Below, piece by piece: positions 13,101 through 19,922 of a DNA stretch of 64,000 nt. A program made the translations under genes and the position numbers. Origin of the DNA: Arcuatula senhousia (taxonomy: Eukaryota > Mollusca > Bivalvia > Mytilida > Mytilidae); the NCBI GenBank assembly GCA_963971305.1, contig OZ020304.1, positions 36,489,233 to 36,553,232 on the forward strand. Reading direction: 5' to 3'. Within the stretch, counting starts at the first letter, position 1; each line of letters starts with the position of its first letter. The notes beneath the pieces were generated by a model. The model did no database searches, was not told the origin of the DNA, and was given only the letters and a program-made list of their open reading frames with translations.

Positions 13101-16018
13101 GTCTTTAATAAACAACAAGCAATATTTATTTTGATCTATTGCTCTTAATTGCACCGGAAGTCGTCATGCCTAGAAAAATATATAATAAAAGAACCTTTTC
13201 CGGATTCCCCAGCCATTCCGCAATAACCCGAAATTGACGTATTCTCCGTATTGACATCAGAAAATATATTTAGAAACCTGGCGGAAAATAACGGCATGAA
13301 GGTTTGAGGATATCCTGCATGATTGAAACCTTCAAAGGATTCTCAGTCCCGGGGGTTTCAGCATGTGACTGTATAGTAGGACCCTTTATTCCATTTTTTA
13401 ATTTTGTTATGTCATAGGCTGAGATTCGCTTAATCAATTAAAGGCTTATTTATGATCATGGTGCATTATTGTTCGTCTGTAAACATTTCCGTATTGATAA
13501 CGATGATATGGTGTCATGTTGTTATAGGTGACGTCATTTAGTAATGTCATGTAAACACGTCGCCATATTGGAATCCATTGTTATGGTGTTTTTTTAGGTA
13601 TCTGTGGATATTTCGAATAAAGTTTCAATTGCGCAAAAAAACTTGAAAAAATCGTTTGAAAATTTAAATGGTTTATCGCCAAAACATAATTTCTTATAAG
13701 TTTTTAATGCGAAAACACACATGAAAGAAGCAGAGGTACCAATGGGGTATCCGAATGTCAAAAGTCCGAAAGGGCAGAGACTAAACCAGTAAACACAAAC
13801 AAGAACGGGACAAAAACAGACAACACGTAAAACATGGAAACACAAAACAACTGAATATCAATCAACAACGCAAGGTTGCCTTCGGGGGATTCTGGGATTG
13901 ATTTACAAAATGCTACTTCCGATTTGCAACACTAATACACTCGATGTGAGACCTATATTCTACACTTAGTGGCTGACGGACTTCGTCCGATATTAATATT
14001 TACGCCGGACCTGTAACTTTGAGAAGGACCTGTAACTTTGAGAAGCATATACGGACGATAAAAATCAATACCAGCATAAGGCACATATTTCGCAGAGCTT
14101 GCCGTAGAGTTCTCTGCTCTCGTTGGCTTTTTGTGCCCGCTTCGAGCTATGGTGGTCTCAAAATTTTAATGATCAGTCAAAAATCATTTTCTATTTATTC
14201 ATTGAATTATGTTAACTTACTACTTTGTAAAATAACGATGGCTTCCAAAAAAGTATACATCTTATGTATGTGGTTGAGGTCATGCATCTTTTATTTGATT
14301 TCTATAATATTATTTGTCGATATAGAACAAATTATGTACACACCTTTTTCAATGTCAAAATGGTTGTCATATTTACACAACAGACCCCCTCCCCAAATTG
14401 TATGATTTAAATAAATTTTGGTTGCTGGGCATATTTTGATGTACTGATTTTAAACAAATACTATCCAAAGTGATTCATGGCGACTTGAGTTAAAATACGT
14501 ATGTTTAATTAAACTAGATAATTCACATCTTATGTTAAGCATGCCTTAATGCTTATTCTTGTACAATTATTTACCATCTTATCTCCGTGCAAACCATAAT
14601 GTTTAATTTGACCTGGATGTAAATTGTTCATATCATCCTCATCATGTGTATTATTTTAGGTTATCTTGGTGATATAAATGGGTTTGATGATGGCAGCGAG
14701 ACTGTGTGGGAATTTTGTCGTTATCAAAAAAACGGTAAGAACCTTAAAACGTTTATTATAGAAAAAGATCAAGAACTTTAAATATCCACGTATTTTACCT
14801 ACATGCTATTTTAACCTTTTTGTTCTCTATGAATGGTGTATTTATAGCTATGTATAACGTGTTTACGTTCATGCTCCATTGGATTCCACAGAAACTGCAG
14901 AATGCAAGATTATTCATATGAATGTCTAGTAGATCCTCGCTGAGAGCACTTAAAAAGTCAAAATATGTTTGTCAGATGATTTTCAGGGTTAGAATTACAG
15001 TAACATTGTTTGATTATATACTAGACATTGACATAAAATATCTAGATGTATATTTTAGAATGAAGAACATATAATAACCGATGGTTTAATATTTCGACCT
15101 AGTACTCACTCATTTGCCGACTTCAACACAAGTGATTACATTTTAAATGGTTTTACGATTTTAAAATTTATTCCATTTATTATGGAGTTGCTTCTCAGGA
15201 TTTTTTAGACCTTTTTGCCTAAAACAGTAACAATGAAGAGATTTTGAAAATCTAATAAATATTTATAGATGCCTGTGAGGAAAATGATTTGTTTGATCAA
15301 CTTCCTTCTGATCCAGAAATAGAAGGAGAAATATTTGAAGAAACTGAAACACCTCTGTTGCACAAGTTCACAATTGTGCGATCCAAGACAAATGAAAGGT
15401 ATGTCTCTGCTATAGTTTTCAATTTAAAAATCAAGTAAACGATTGCTTCAAACTACCACTATAACCTCTTTCTTTACTTTGAATACAGATGAAAGGATTC
15501 TTGTCATCGGTTTTGTGTCGAGATAGGTTTGATAGACGAGTTGAACTCTTAAATGAATAATGTATTTCTTTTTCAAATTCCTTATTGCTGTTTTCCATTT
15601 ATTAATTTGTGTTCACGACTTGAATACATGTTGTATGTTACTTTGTTTCAGGTCAAATGTGGTGTTATTGAAAGATCTAAGTGAATACCTGCATATCAAA
15701 ACTGGGGACATCATGAAAGAGAAAACTGTTAAAGCAGCCGTTATAGAAGATGGACGAGAATCCCTGAAACAATCTGCAGATAAATCTTGCTACTTTGAGC
15801 GACTTTATAATATCATTGATTCTAGCTGTCGATTATTTCCGACAAATGATGTACCTTTTGTCTTTTCGAAATTCGATACTAAAAAATCTCTGAAGAAATG
15901 TATTAAACATACTGAGTGTATTGTTTCTGATAAGACAAAAAGGAAATTTACAGACAATAAAGCATGTAACTCTACAGGCGCTACAGGCAAATATGGACAA
16001 AGTACATCAAAAATGTAA
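1079..16018 (+). CDS. BCOR: BCOR/BCORL1-like BCL6 corepressor, 3' part of gene (10 exons)
   Basis: Ten exons join without a frame break into 578 codons plus stop: 1079-1150, 3431-3485, 6813-6920, 8614-9074, 10198-10353, 10763-10929, 11248-11393, 14660-14734, 15269-15398, 15652-16018. All introns are GT-AG. The first half is basic and low in complexity (Arg/Lys-rich around residues 30-45 and 205-225). Residues about 270-388 form three ankyrin repeats plus a partial capping repeat (motifs TILHRAARMGH, TPLHESCVNGN, RPIHDAVDNDF, LLLSYGADPT). An acidic linker follows, then a PUFD domain from about residue 440 (entry motif ETPLLHKFTIV) to about 550. In vertebrates BCOR PUFD binds the RAWUL domain of PCGF1 and nucleates the nuclear PRC1.1 Polycomb complex that ubiquitylates H2A; that role is inferred here from family membership. 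Ankyrin and PUFD order and spacing match vertebrate BCOR. The 5' end, including any start codon, lies outside the window. It may be the single invertebrate ancestor of BCOR and BCORL1. Confidence 0.85.
1357..2103. mobile_element. Non-autonomous inverted-repeat element (MITE-like)
   Basis: The left arm 1357-1390 (ATCGACCCCCCTACTC.. to GCGAGCACAGC) matches the reverse complement of 2043-2103, apart from an extra 25 bp in the right arm containing AGGCATTGCCTA. Inside are a poly-G run at about 1892-1903 and a separate perfect 14-bp hairpin at 1928-1941/1967-1980. No transposase is present. The AGGCATTGCCTA phrase recurs at about 11502. Confidence 0.5.
2390..2700. repeat. Dispersed repeat, GTTATGGCGATG family (copy 1)
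   Basis: It shares the order of phrases TTATGGCGATG, GTTGTCGTCGTC, GATATGATG-like, ATTTGGGGT..TTGGTCCC and TTCTGTAGAATGTTTAT with 27480-27760. The partner segment 3080-3410 matches 27800-28060. It lies in a BCOR-like intron. Confidence 0.55.
2745..2965. repeat. Dispersed repeat, TTTTCACA.AGTGAAA family (copy 1)
   Basis: A direct repeat of 4765-4990. Both run through TTTTCACA.AGTGAAAA.TCCAG, ATGGTGAATGTC, a GGCGGG-rich patch, a TAACAGTTTTCTC phrase and GATxTTTGGTAT.CAGCATCAG. Confidence 0.6.
3080..3410. repeat. Dispersed repeat, GTTATGGCGATG family (distal part)
   Basis: It matches 27800-28060 in the order ACCACGCCC.AAA, TTTGTGGT.CGGTTTTCAAAATC, CAGATTTGC.ATATC and GAGAAA.TAGGG. It belongs with 2390-2700 and is separated from it by the family starting at 2745. 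Confidence 0.5.
3431..3485 (+). CDS. BCOR: BCOR-like internal exon (55 nt, Arg/Lys-rich)
   Basis: The acceptor CTTCCTTTTCAG precedes it and GTAAAC follows. It enters in phase 0 and leaves in phase 1, and encodes ADEIRRRVRERKAKVRQS, a charged probable helix. The phase agrees with both neighbouring exons. Confidence 0.55.
3486..4764. other. BCOR-like intron segment, no feature recognised
   Basis: AT-rich intron sequence. Short open frames on both strands show no recognisable protein and no coding-like composition. Confidence 0.5.
4765..5130. repeat. Dispersed repeat, TTTTCACA.AGTGAAA family (copy 2, two cores)
   Basis: The second copy of the 2745-2965 family, with its core duplicated in tandem (CTTCGTAACAGTTTTCTCAGC at about 4838 and TTCGTTACCGTTTTCTCAGC at about 4995, 157 bp apart). 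Each core ends with a CTACTTCCTGTTTA phrase. Confidence 0.6.
5138..5760. repeat. Hairpin-headed repeat with three about 180-bp cores and a GT microsatellite
   Basis: GTCTCG at 5142 pairs with GCGAGAC at 5171-5177, the same head as at 29-63. Three tandem cores follow near 5210, 5390 and 5570, each with TTTTGTGGAAAATGAA, a TATTTGGTATAC phrase and GTGACCTTGA. A (GT)n microsatellite (about 5727-5748) ends it. Confidence 0.6.
5985..6490. repeat. Dispersed repeat with three about 165-bp tandem cores
   Basis: Starting at ATGCCCGGCATCGACATG, cores near 6050, 6210 and 6380 each contain TTTCTCAG.AA, GATTTGAAACTT.GTAG and, apart from the shortened last one, an AGTATGA..CACTGTACGTCC phrase and TTCCTGTTTGGGACTTAGGCC. 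A G-run at about 6491-6503 follows. Confidence 0.6.
6813..6920 (+). CDS. BCOR: BCOR-like internal exon (108 nt)
   Basis: A long T tract and CACTTCAG precede it and GTTTGA follows. It runs from phase 1 to phase 1. The peptide contains RFQDFEPEVLNTRTRRKS and has no known domain. The reading frame is open and agrees with both neighbours. Confidence 0.6.
6921..7170. other. BCOR-like intron segment, no feature recognised
   Basis: AT-rich sequence between the exon at 6813 and the next repeat. Nothing coding is recognised. Confidence 0.5.
7175..7930. repeat. Dispersed repeat with about four 150-167-bp tandem cores
   Basis: The head GCCCCCTTTTTGTCC..CCCGACGCGGGAC is followed by cores starting near 7284, 7435, 7602 and 7761. 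Each has TTCG(TA)ACAGATTT, TTTTGATATTTGG, GGTCTCAT and, except the last, GTCTGTCGCTTAC. Core phrases resemble those at 4838, 4995 and 12020. Confidence 0.65.
8614..9074 (+). CDS. BCOR: BCOR-like large internal exon with NAGNAG acceptor
   Basis: The largest recovered exon (461 nt) enters in phase 1 and leaves in phase 0 at a GTGAGG donor. It encodes a basic stretch (ELWRDENRRAFRNRLRARKF), a spacer rich in acidic and polar residues, and a second basic stretch (RLFRRRIRRRGKIRYGLRK) before SAPSNLIAQYQRHIYEEIGD. The acceptor reads TTTAGCAG, so either AG (8610 or 8613) can be used in frame, adding or omitting one residue. No domain is recognised; the basic patches could be nuclear-localisation signals (inference). 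Confidence 0.75.
9075..10197. other. BCOR-like intron 4, mostly featureless
   Basis: AT-rich intron. The phrases TTCCATACCAGG (about 9735) and CCTTGGTATGGA (about 10020) are weakly inverted and may be ends of a small degraded element. No open frame of interest is present. Confidence 0.4.
10198..10353 (+). CDS. BCOR: BCOR-like exon: start of first ankyrin repeat
   Basis: This is a phase 0 to phase 0 exon of 52 codons after ATTAATTACAG, with a GTATAA donor. It ends in GETILHRAARMGHE, the helix-1 signature of the first ankyrin repeat, equivalent to the GETLLHRAARLGY segment of vertebrate BCOR. Confidence 0.88.
10763..10929 (+). CDS. BCOR: BCOR-like exon: ankyrin repeats 1-2
   Basis: The acceptor TTTTGTTTTCAG precedes it and GTAATC follows. 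It is 167 nt and leaves in phase 2. It encodes the rest of ankyrin 1 and all of ankyrin 2 (DNAGYTPLHESCVNGN, LLSYGAEVNCASQDGI), close to vertebrate BCOR in sequence and spacing. Confidence 0.92.
11248..11393 (+). CDS. BCOR: BCOR-like exon: ankyrin repeat 3 and cap
   Basis: The acceptor TTTTTGTAG precedes it and GTATTC follows. It is 146 nt and leaves in phase 1. It encodes RPIHDAVDNDFVSLVRLLL, SYGADPTISTYGGKTPLKI and the capping segment. The ADPT..TYGGKT stretch parallels ADPTLATYSGRT of vertebrate BCOR. Reading past the donor adds an unrelated hydrophobic tail, which is intronic. Confidence 0.92.
11500..12190. repeat. Composite dispersed repeats in BCOR-like intron 7
   Basis: The region begins with AGGCATTGCCTAGCTTCGAGCA (also seen at about 2055 inverted), then two heads (GTCCCCGCCACAAGGCGAAG; CCCCAACGCGACGGAGGGAC) each followed by CGTCCGTCC-type runs. 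Related phrases TTTGATGAAATTTGATAGGATTG and TTTTGATGAAATTTTGTATG follow, then a core like that at 7284 (AACAGTTTTCTCAGCAACTA, GATATTTGGTATGCAGCTTC). Confidence 0.55.
12700..13600. promoter_or_regulatory. Possible internal regulatory region (CRE/E-box/ETS cluster)
   Basis: Within intron 7 are TTACGTCAT (12774-12782), CACGTGAC (12932-12939), the ETS-type ACCGGAAGT (13153-13161) and the full CRE palindrome TGACGTCA (13529-13536). Each is a standard metazoan factor motif. Clustering suggests an enhancer or alternative promoter, but single motifs of this length also occur by chance. A 115-codon frame on the minus strand here resembles nothing known. Confidence 0.25.
13732..13850 (-). mobile_element. 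Solo 3' tail of a Penelope-like element
   Basis: On the minus strand this stretch matches the 3' tail at 27120-27262 downstream of the + strand reverse transcriptase, including CCCGTTCTTGTTTGTGTTTA, CTTTCGGACTTTTGACATTC and GGATACCCCATTGGTACCTC. Both translate to GLLTFGYPIGTSAS in one frame, which is a coincidence of the shared DNA. It is an extremely 5'-truncated copy, a usual product of target-primed reverse transcription. Confidence 0.7.
13851..14659. other. End of BCOR-like intron 7
   Basis: It contains a small palindrome CGGACTTCGTCCG (13977-13989) and an adjacent near-20-bp direct duplication (GGACCTGTAACTTTGAGAA, twice from about 14008). A 128-codon open frame at 14019-14405 has no recognisable product. 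Confidence 0.4.
14660..14734 (+). CDS. BCOR: BCOR-like exon: post-ankyrin linker
   Basis: A 75-nt exon, phase 1 to phase 1, after TATTATTTTAG and before GTAAGA. It encodes YLGDINGFDDGSETVWEFC. The vertebrate BCOR linker has the comparable pattern YLNDL..DDDASGTWDFYG immediately after the ankyrin block, which supports orthology beyond the ankyrins. Confidence 0.88.
15269..15398 (+). CDS. BCOR: BCOR-like exon: acidic linker and start of PUFD
   Basis: A 130-nt exon that enters in phase 1 and leaves in phase 2, with acceptor ATTTATAG and donor GTATGT. It encodes an acidic run (ENDLFDQLPSDPEIEGE) and then ETETPLLHKFTIVRSKTNE, the first strand of the PUFD fold. Confidence 0.88.
15652..16018 (+). 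CDS. BCOR: BCOR-like terminal exon: rest of PUFD and C-terminal tail
   Basis: The acceptor CTTTGTTTCAG precedes it and the stop is TAA at 16016-16018. It encodes NVVLLKDLSEYLHIKTGDIM and the later PUFD helices and strands to about SKFDTKKSLKK, then a Lys/Ser/Thr-rich tail of about 35 residues. No AATAAA lies close to the stop. One at 18981 in a T/A-rich context could end a 3 kb 3' UTR, but that is speculative. Confidence 0.9.
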
Positions 16019-16064
16019 ACATAAGCAACTACAAATACATTTAGATTGTTAATGTGAACATCAC

Positions 16065-16300
16065 TTTTTATGTCGCCAGTAACGTGTTGCAAAGTAACAT
16101 ATAGAAATCACTTTACCACTATCCGTCGCCTTGTGTGCAGTGTCACAAAAATTTCCATCGCAGTTTTCCGGGCAACTACATGACACAGCCTCTTGATATT
16201 TGGCTTAAAGCTTCCTCCTGTAGTACTATGTGGTGTAAAGCGATTTTTTCGCTGTAAAATATTATTTACTTCCTGATTATCGAATATTTGAAGACGGAAG
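16065..16300. repeat. Fragment of intronic dispersed repeat, 3' of the BCOR-like stop
   Basis: Phrases TATCCGTCGCCTTGTGTGCA, CGCAGTTTTCCGGGCAACTA and CTCTTGATATTTGGC correspond to the cores at 4838 and 7284. It may lie in the 3' UTR. Confidence 0.4.
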
Positions 16301-16777
16301 ACTGCCATTCTAGTTTTTCTTATGAAAACAATATTTTTTTTAAGATCAAAAGGACTCACAATGAAATCTCAGGGAATCTTAAGAGAAGATCGTTTTCCTT
16401 GGTAATTTAAAGTTTATCTTAAATGTTGTACATGTGTTTCGAATATTTCGTTTTTCATTGCACATAGACATCCTTTTTTGAAAAAAAAACTCTCTCTTCT
16501 AAATATTGTCAAATATTATTAGTCCCTACATCATGTAAACATAATTATGTAAATATGTCAGCAAGGTTCATATCAAGTTGATAAAAGTCCCCAAAGTTTC
16601 ATAGTTATATATACCATTTTGTTTGTTATCATTTCTCGCTGGTCGAGTTATATTTTAATGGATGTTTAGTTCATGTGAACATATATACTTCACTTGTATT
16701 ATTATTTGTCTGTATGCAATTATCTGAAAACTTTAGAACGTAACATGTATATGTATCATGGTAAAATATGATTGTGT

Positions 16778-17880
16778 TTAAGGTTCATCTTTACACTTTG
16801 GAAAAAATGACTGATATTTCACGTTTTTTTTCAGTCTATGTGGAACCTTAGCTACACATTCAATCGCTTAATAAGGCGTAGCAGCGTCTAGATAAATAAT
16901 TTTTGCATAAAGTTTTAGTGTTTTGTAGGTGTAAAGTCAGTTCAACCAATTATGGCCAAATATCAACCTTGACCTCTCAAATGGCCTCCACGTGCAAGGT
17001 AGTTCTATTATTGATGTTATTAAATCTATTCACAATCGGATTTATGGAAAGTTATTAAGGGGTAATTCATGCTTTATTTAAGGTACAATTTGAACGGAAA
17101 GAAAATGAATAGAGAAAACAACCAGATTTATCTTGTGAAATAGAAGGGAAAATGAACATAGAACCTATCATTTTGGCAATTTTTAAAAAATAAGTAAAAT
17201 TCACACTATTTGAAGAATACATTGTAAAACCTTTGAAGAAACTGTTAAATTTTTAAAAAACCTGCCAGAAAGTATTCTTTTCGACGGAAAACTGATGAAA
17301 AAAACGCAGTGTCAAAAAAGAGGACAACCTAATTATAGAATGTAAACACTTGCGGGTACTGGTAAACTGAGAAACAAAAAGTAACCAAACGAAACGGAGC
17401 TGCACAAAAACAATATCGGTAAAGAAGGAAACGTAAACAGTAAAATTAACAACCGAAATCTGTATTAAGAAAGGAAATGAAATCAAGCGAAACTGATAAA
17501 AAGGAAAATTGAATCGATTTTAGCCGACACCAGTCGTTTTTCTTAATTTACCGATTTCGTTTTCTCTTCGCCTCGTTTGGTTACATTTCGTTTCTCAGTT
17601 TAACAGTACCCAGTTTACCAAATGTAAATATTTATGATGGACAATACTTAATCAAAGCGAATAATTAAAATAAGATTATTTTATAGAAAACTGCAAAACA
17701 TTGAGTTTTTATGTTGGTAAAGGAAAGTTTTAGATAGTATATTTTTAATATATGTACAAAATTTTTATTCAATGTAAAAAATTGCGAAATTGATAGGTTC
17801 TATGTCTTTAAGTCGTACATAGACTAGAAAATTAGGTCAAATATCTACCATTTTATTCGAAGTGTAACCATGAACCTTAA
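16778..17880. mobile_element. TTAA-flanked inverted-repeat (foldback/MITE) element
   Basis: TTAA occurs at 16778-16781 and 17877-17880, immediately outside matching termini (GGTTCAT.. and ..ATGAACC). The arms pair over about 75 bp at the ends, again at 17157-17186 with 17784-17813, and at 17353-17400 with 17560-17612. The left arm carries about 300 bp with no partner on the right. TTAA target duplication is known from piggyBac-type elements, but the termini are not the usual CCYT. No transposase is present. Confidence 0.6.
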
Positions 17881-18108
17881 GTCGAGTTGCAACGAAGTTG
17901 AGCTCACTTTAGGTATGGTGAAAGCAGGTCAAGAGTTGGATAAAATCTCAGTCCAAGTTATTTAACCGAGTCAAATAAAATATACCTTGTGGTGATCTTA
18001 ATTATATTTTGGGAAATTATGGTTGAGGTTCAAAGTTTCTACCAAACAAATTCTGTAAAAAGTGCTTACTAGATAATAAATTAAAATGTTTTACCTATAA
18101 CAAATAAA

Positions 18109-18300
18109 GGCCTTGTGGTCTAGTGGTCTAAGATGCTGGATTCATGAATTATAAACATATGCAAATGTTTCAGTCCCGTTTTGTTAATTTCCAAGACCTG
18201 TTTCTTTTAGTAAATACTTCGTGATACATTTCCACCATTACAACTGTTTGCTCTGAAGGCCTATGTGCGCCGAAAAGGGTGAATGCCCATCACTTACCAG
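18109..18300 (+). repeat. tRNA-derived SINE-like fragment
   Basis: TGGTCTAGTGGTCTAAGATG resembles a tRNA A box, and GTTTCAGTCCC (18167-18177) a degenerate B box, about 50 bp apart. The same A-box phrase begins the tRNA-like sequence at 63099. No clover-leaf can form, so it is a retroposed remnant. Confidence 0.45.
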
Positions 18301-19922
18301 CTTGACCTGTATCAAATAAAAAAAATAGATGTATATATACTATTGACGTTGTTACAATTTCATTCAAAATCAAGGTTACTACACGTGTTTATTACAATTT
18401 CTGAAAATAAATTTGATCAAAGACAAGGTACCGTAATCGCAGCCACAGAAAGCTTTACATGTGGTTGATCTGACGATATCTGTAAACATTTTTATATCTG
18501 ATCTGGTAATTTATTTTGAAAAGGAAACCGATGACCATATATGGTTACATTTATGGACAAACTCTTGCAAGTTAGTTTTGTTAGAAATTGTTGCACATTG
18601 AACTGGTTTAAGGAGTATAAATGTCAAATATATGCAAAATAAAAATATTTTTTCTTAAATACGATTATCTTATGTTATCATATGTTCTTTTTTACCGAAT
18701 GTTTTATAAAAGTTAAAATGAATGAATTTGTTTTTTAGCACTTTGGCTTTTTATGTCAACTTTTACCTATAAATTCCTAAATAACTAGTCATACCCCATT
18801 TAATAATTTCATATTTGAATGTTGACATTTTTCATTTCCTGTTGTGTTAATGTTTTATTATGTCAATGTTTAGAAATTTCTGTCTGTGACAGTTTCATTG
18901 TTTATGAATTGCTATTGTTATGTTATTTCATTTATTAGATTATAATGGTGCATCAGTTACATATTGTTCAAAATGTTCAAAATAAATTTTAATCAATTGT
19001 CCTATTTTGTTCATTTATCTAATTTTATTTATCAAATTTTATTTTTAACCAAAAAACTAAAACTAGTGAGAATGATATTTCTGCTTACTAAATTTCGACC
19101 CCTTGCTTTAAATGTATTTGGTATTTAGTGATACGGTGTTCGTTAGCCTGTCCTTCCTCTAAGTTCTCATCGTACATCCGCCACTCTTCCTTAACGTCCT
19201 CAAATCATTTTCATGAAACCTTCACAAAAACTTGGTGTCATAATAAAGATGACTTTTGTGCGCACTCTATCTTAAAATTTAATCAGACTAATTACTGGGG
19301 TTACCCATATCAAAATATGGACTTTTCCATTGTATTATTATTGTTCTAGTTTTAGGCAATATACAAACAAATGCATGACCATTTCAAGGAGGTATGCTCC
19401 TTTTTGTTAAATTTTTAAGATCTATCTTTCATGCTTAAATTTTAATGAATCATAATAAATGTCATTCTCTCGCGAGAACTACAAAAAATGTTTTATGACT
19501 CATCACTTGTAAGCTTTTAGTTTAGGTATTTCATTATTTTAGATTTAGGGTATATTTCTAAATGTTACGAGCTAAGGGATTGCTGTCACTGGTATATTAT
19601 ATATGAATTATATAGATTAAAAACTAAGATAAAAGTATGTTTGACACTTAGGCGTCAATTTATAAACATTATCAGACATTTACTTTAATCAATTATTCAT
19701 TATTTCAACTAGATAACAATTTAGAGATGCTAGGATAAAATTCCCTGTATGATATACTAAAATGCTTTTCAGATATAAAGAGAAAAAATAAACCTTCCAT
19801 GAAGAAGAAAATAAATTTGTGTCATAATTTTTCAGTTTAGAATATAATTGTTCACTAGATAGTCTACAAACAGGACTTCCATTTGACAGGTGATAATAAT
19901 TACAGACCGCAAAGTGATAAAC
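18301..19922. other. Intergenic or 3' UTR/upstream sequence
   Basis: AT-rich. AATAAA at 18981-18986 is the best polyadenylation candidate for the BCOR-like gene. TTACAG just before 19905 could be an acceptor if the receptor gene has a non-coding 5' exon. No other gene is seen. Confidence 0.35.

Noticed and set aside
12807..13154. 115-codon minus-strand frame
   Set aside because: No recognisable motif; it sits in an intron of the BCOR-like gene, and its composition is that of AT-rich non-coding DNA.
13594..13845. 83-codon minus-strand frame as a membrane peptide
   Set aside because: It is the translation of a retroelement 3' tail, duplicated at 27120.
14019..14405. 128-codon + strand frame in BCOR-like intron 7
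   Set aside because: It begins in a local direct duplication, has no domain, and does not fit the phase of flanking exons.
17253..17486. 77-codon minus-strand frame
   Set aside because: It lies within the arms of the TTAA-bounded inverted-repeat element, which has no transposase.
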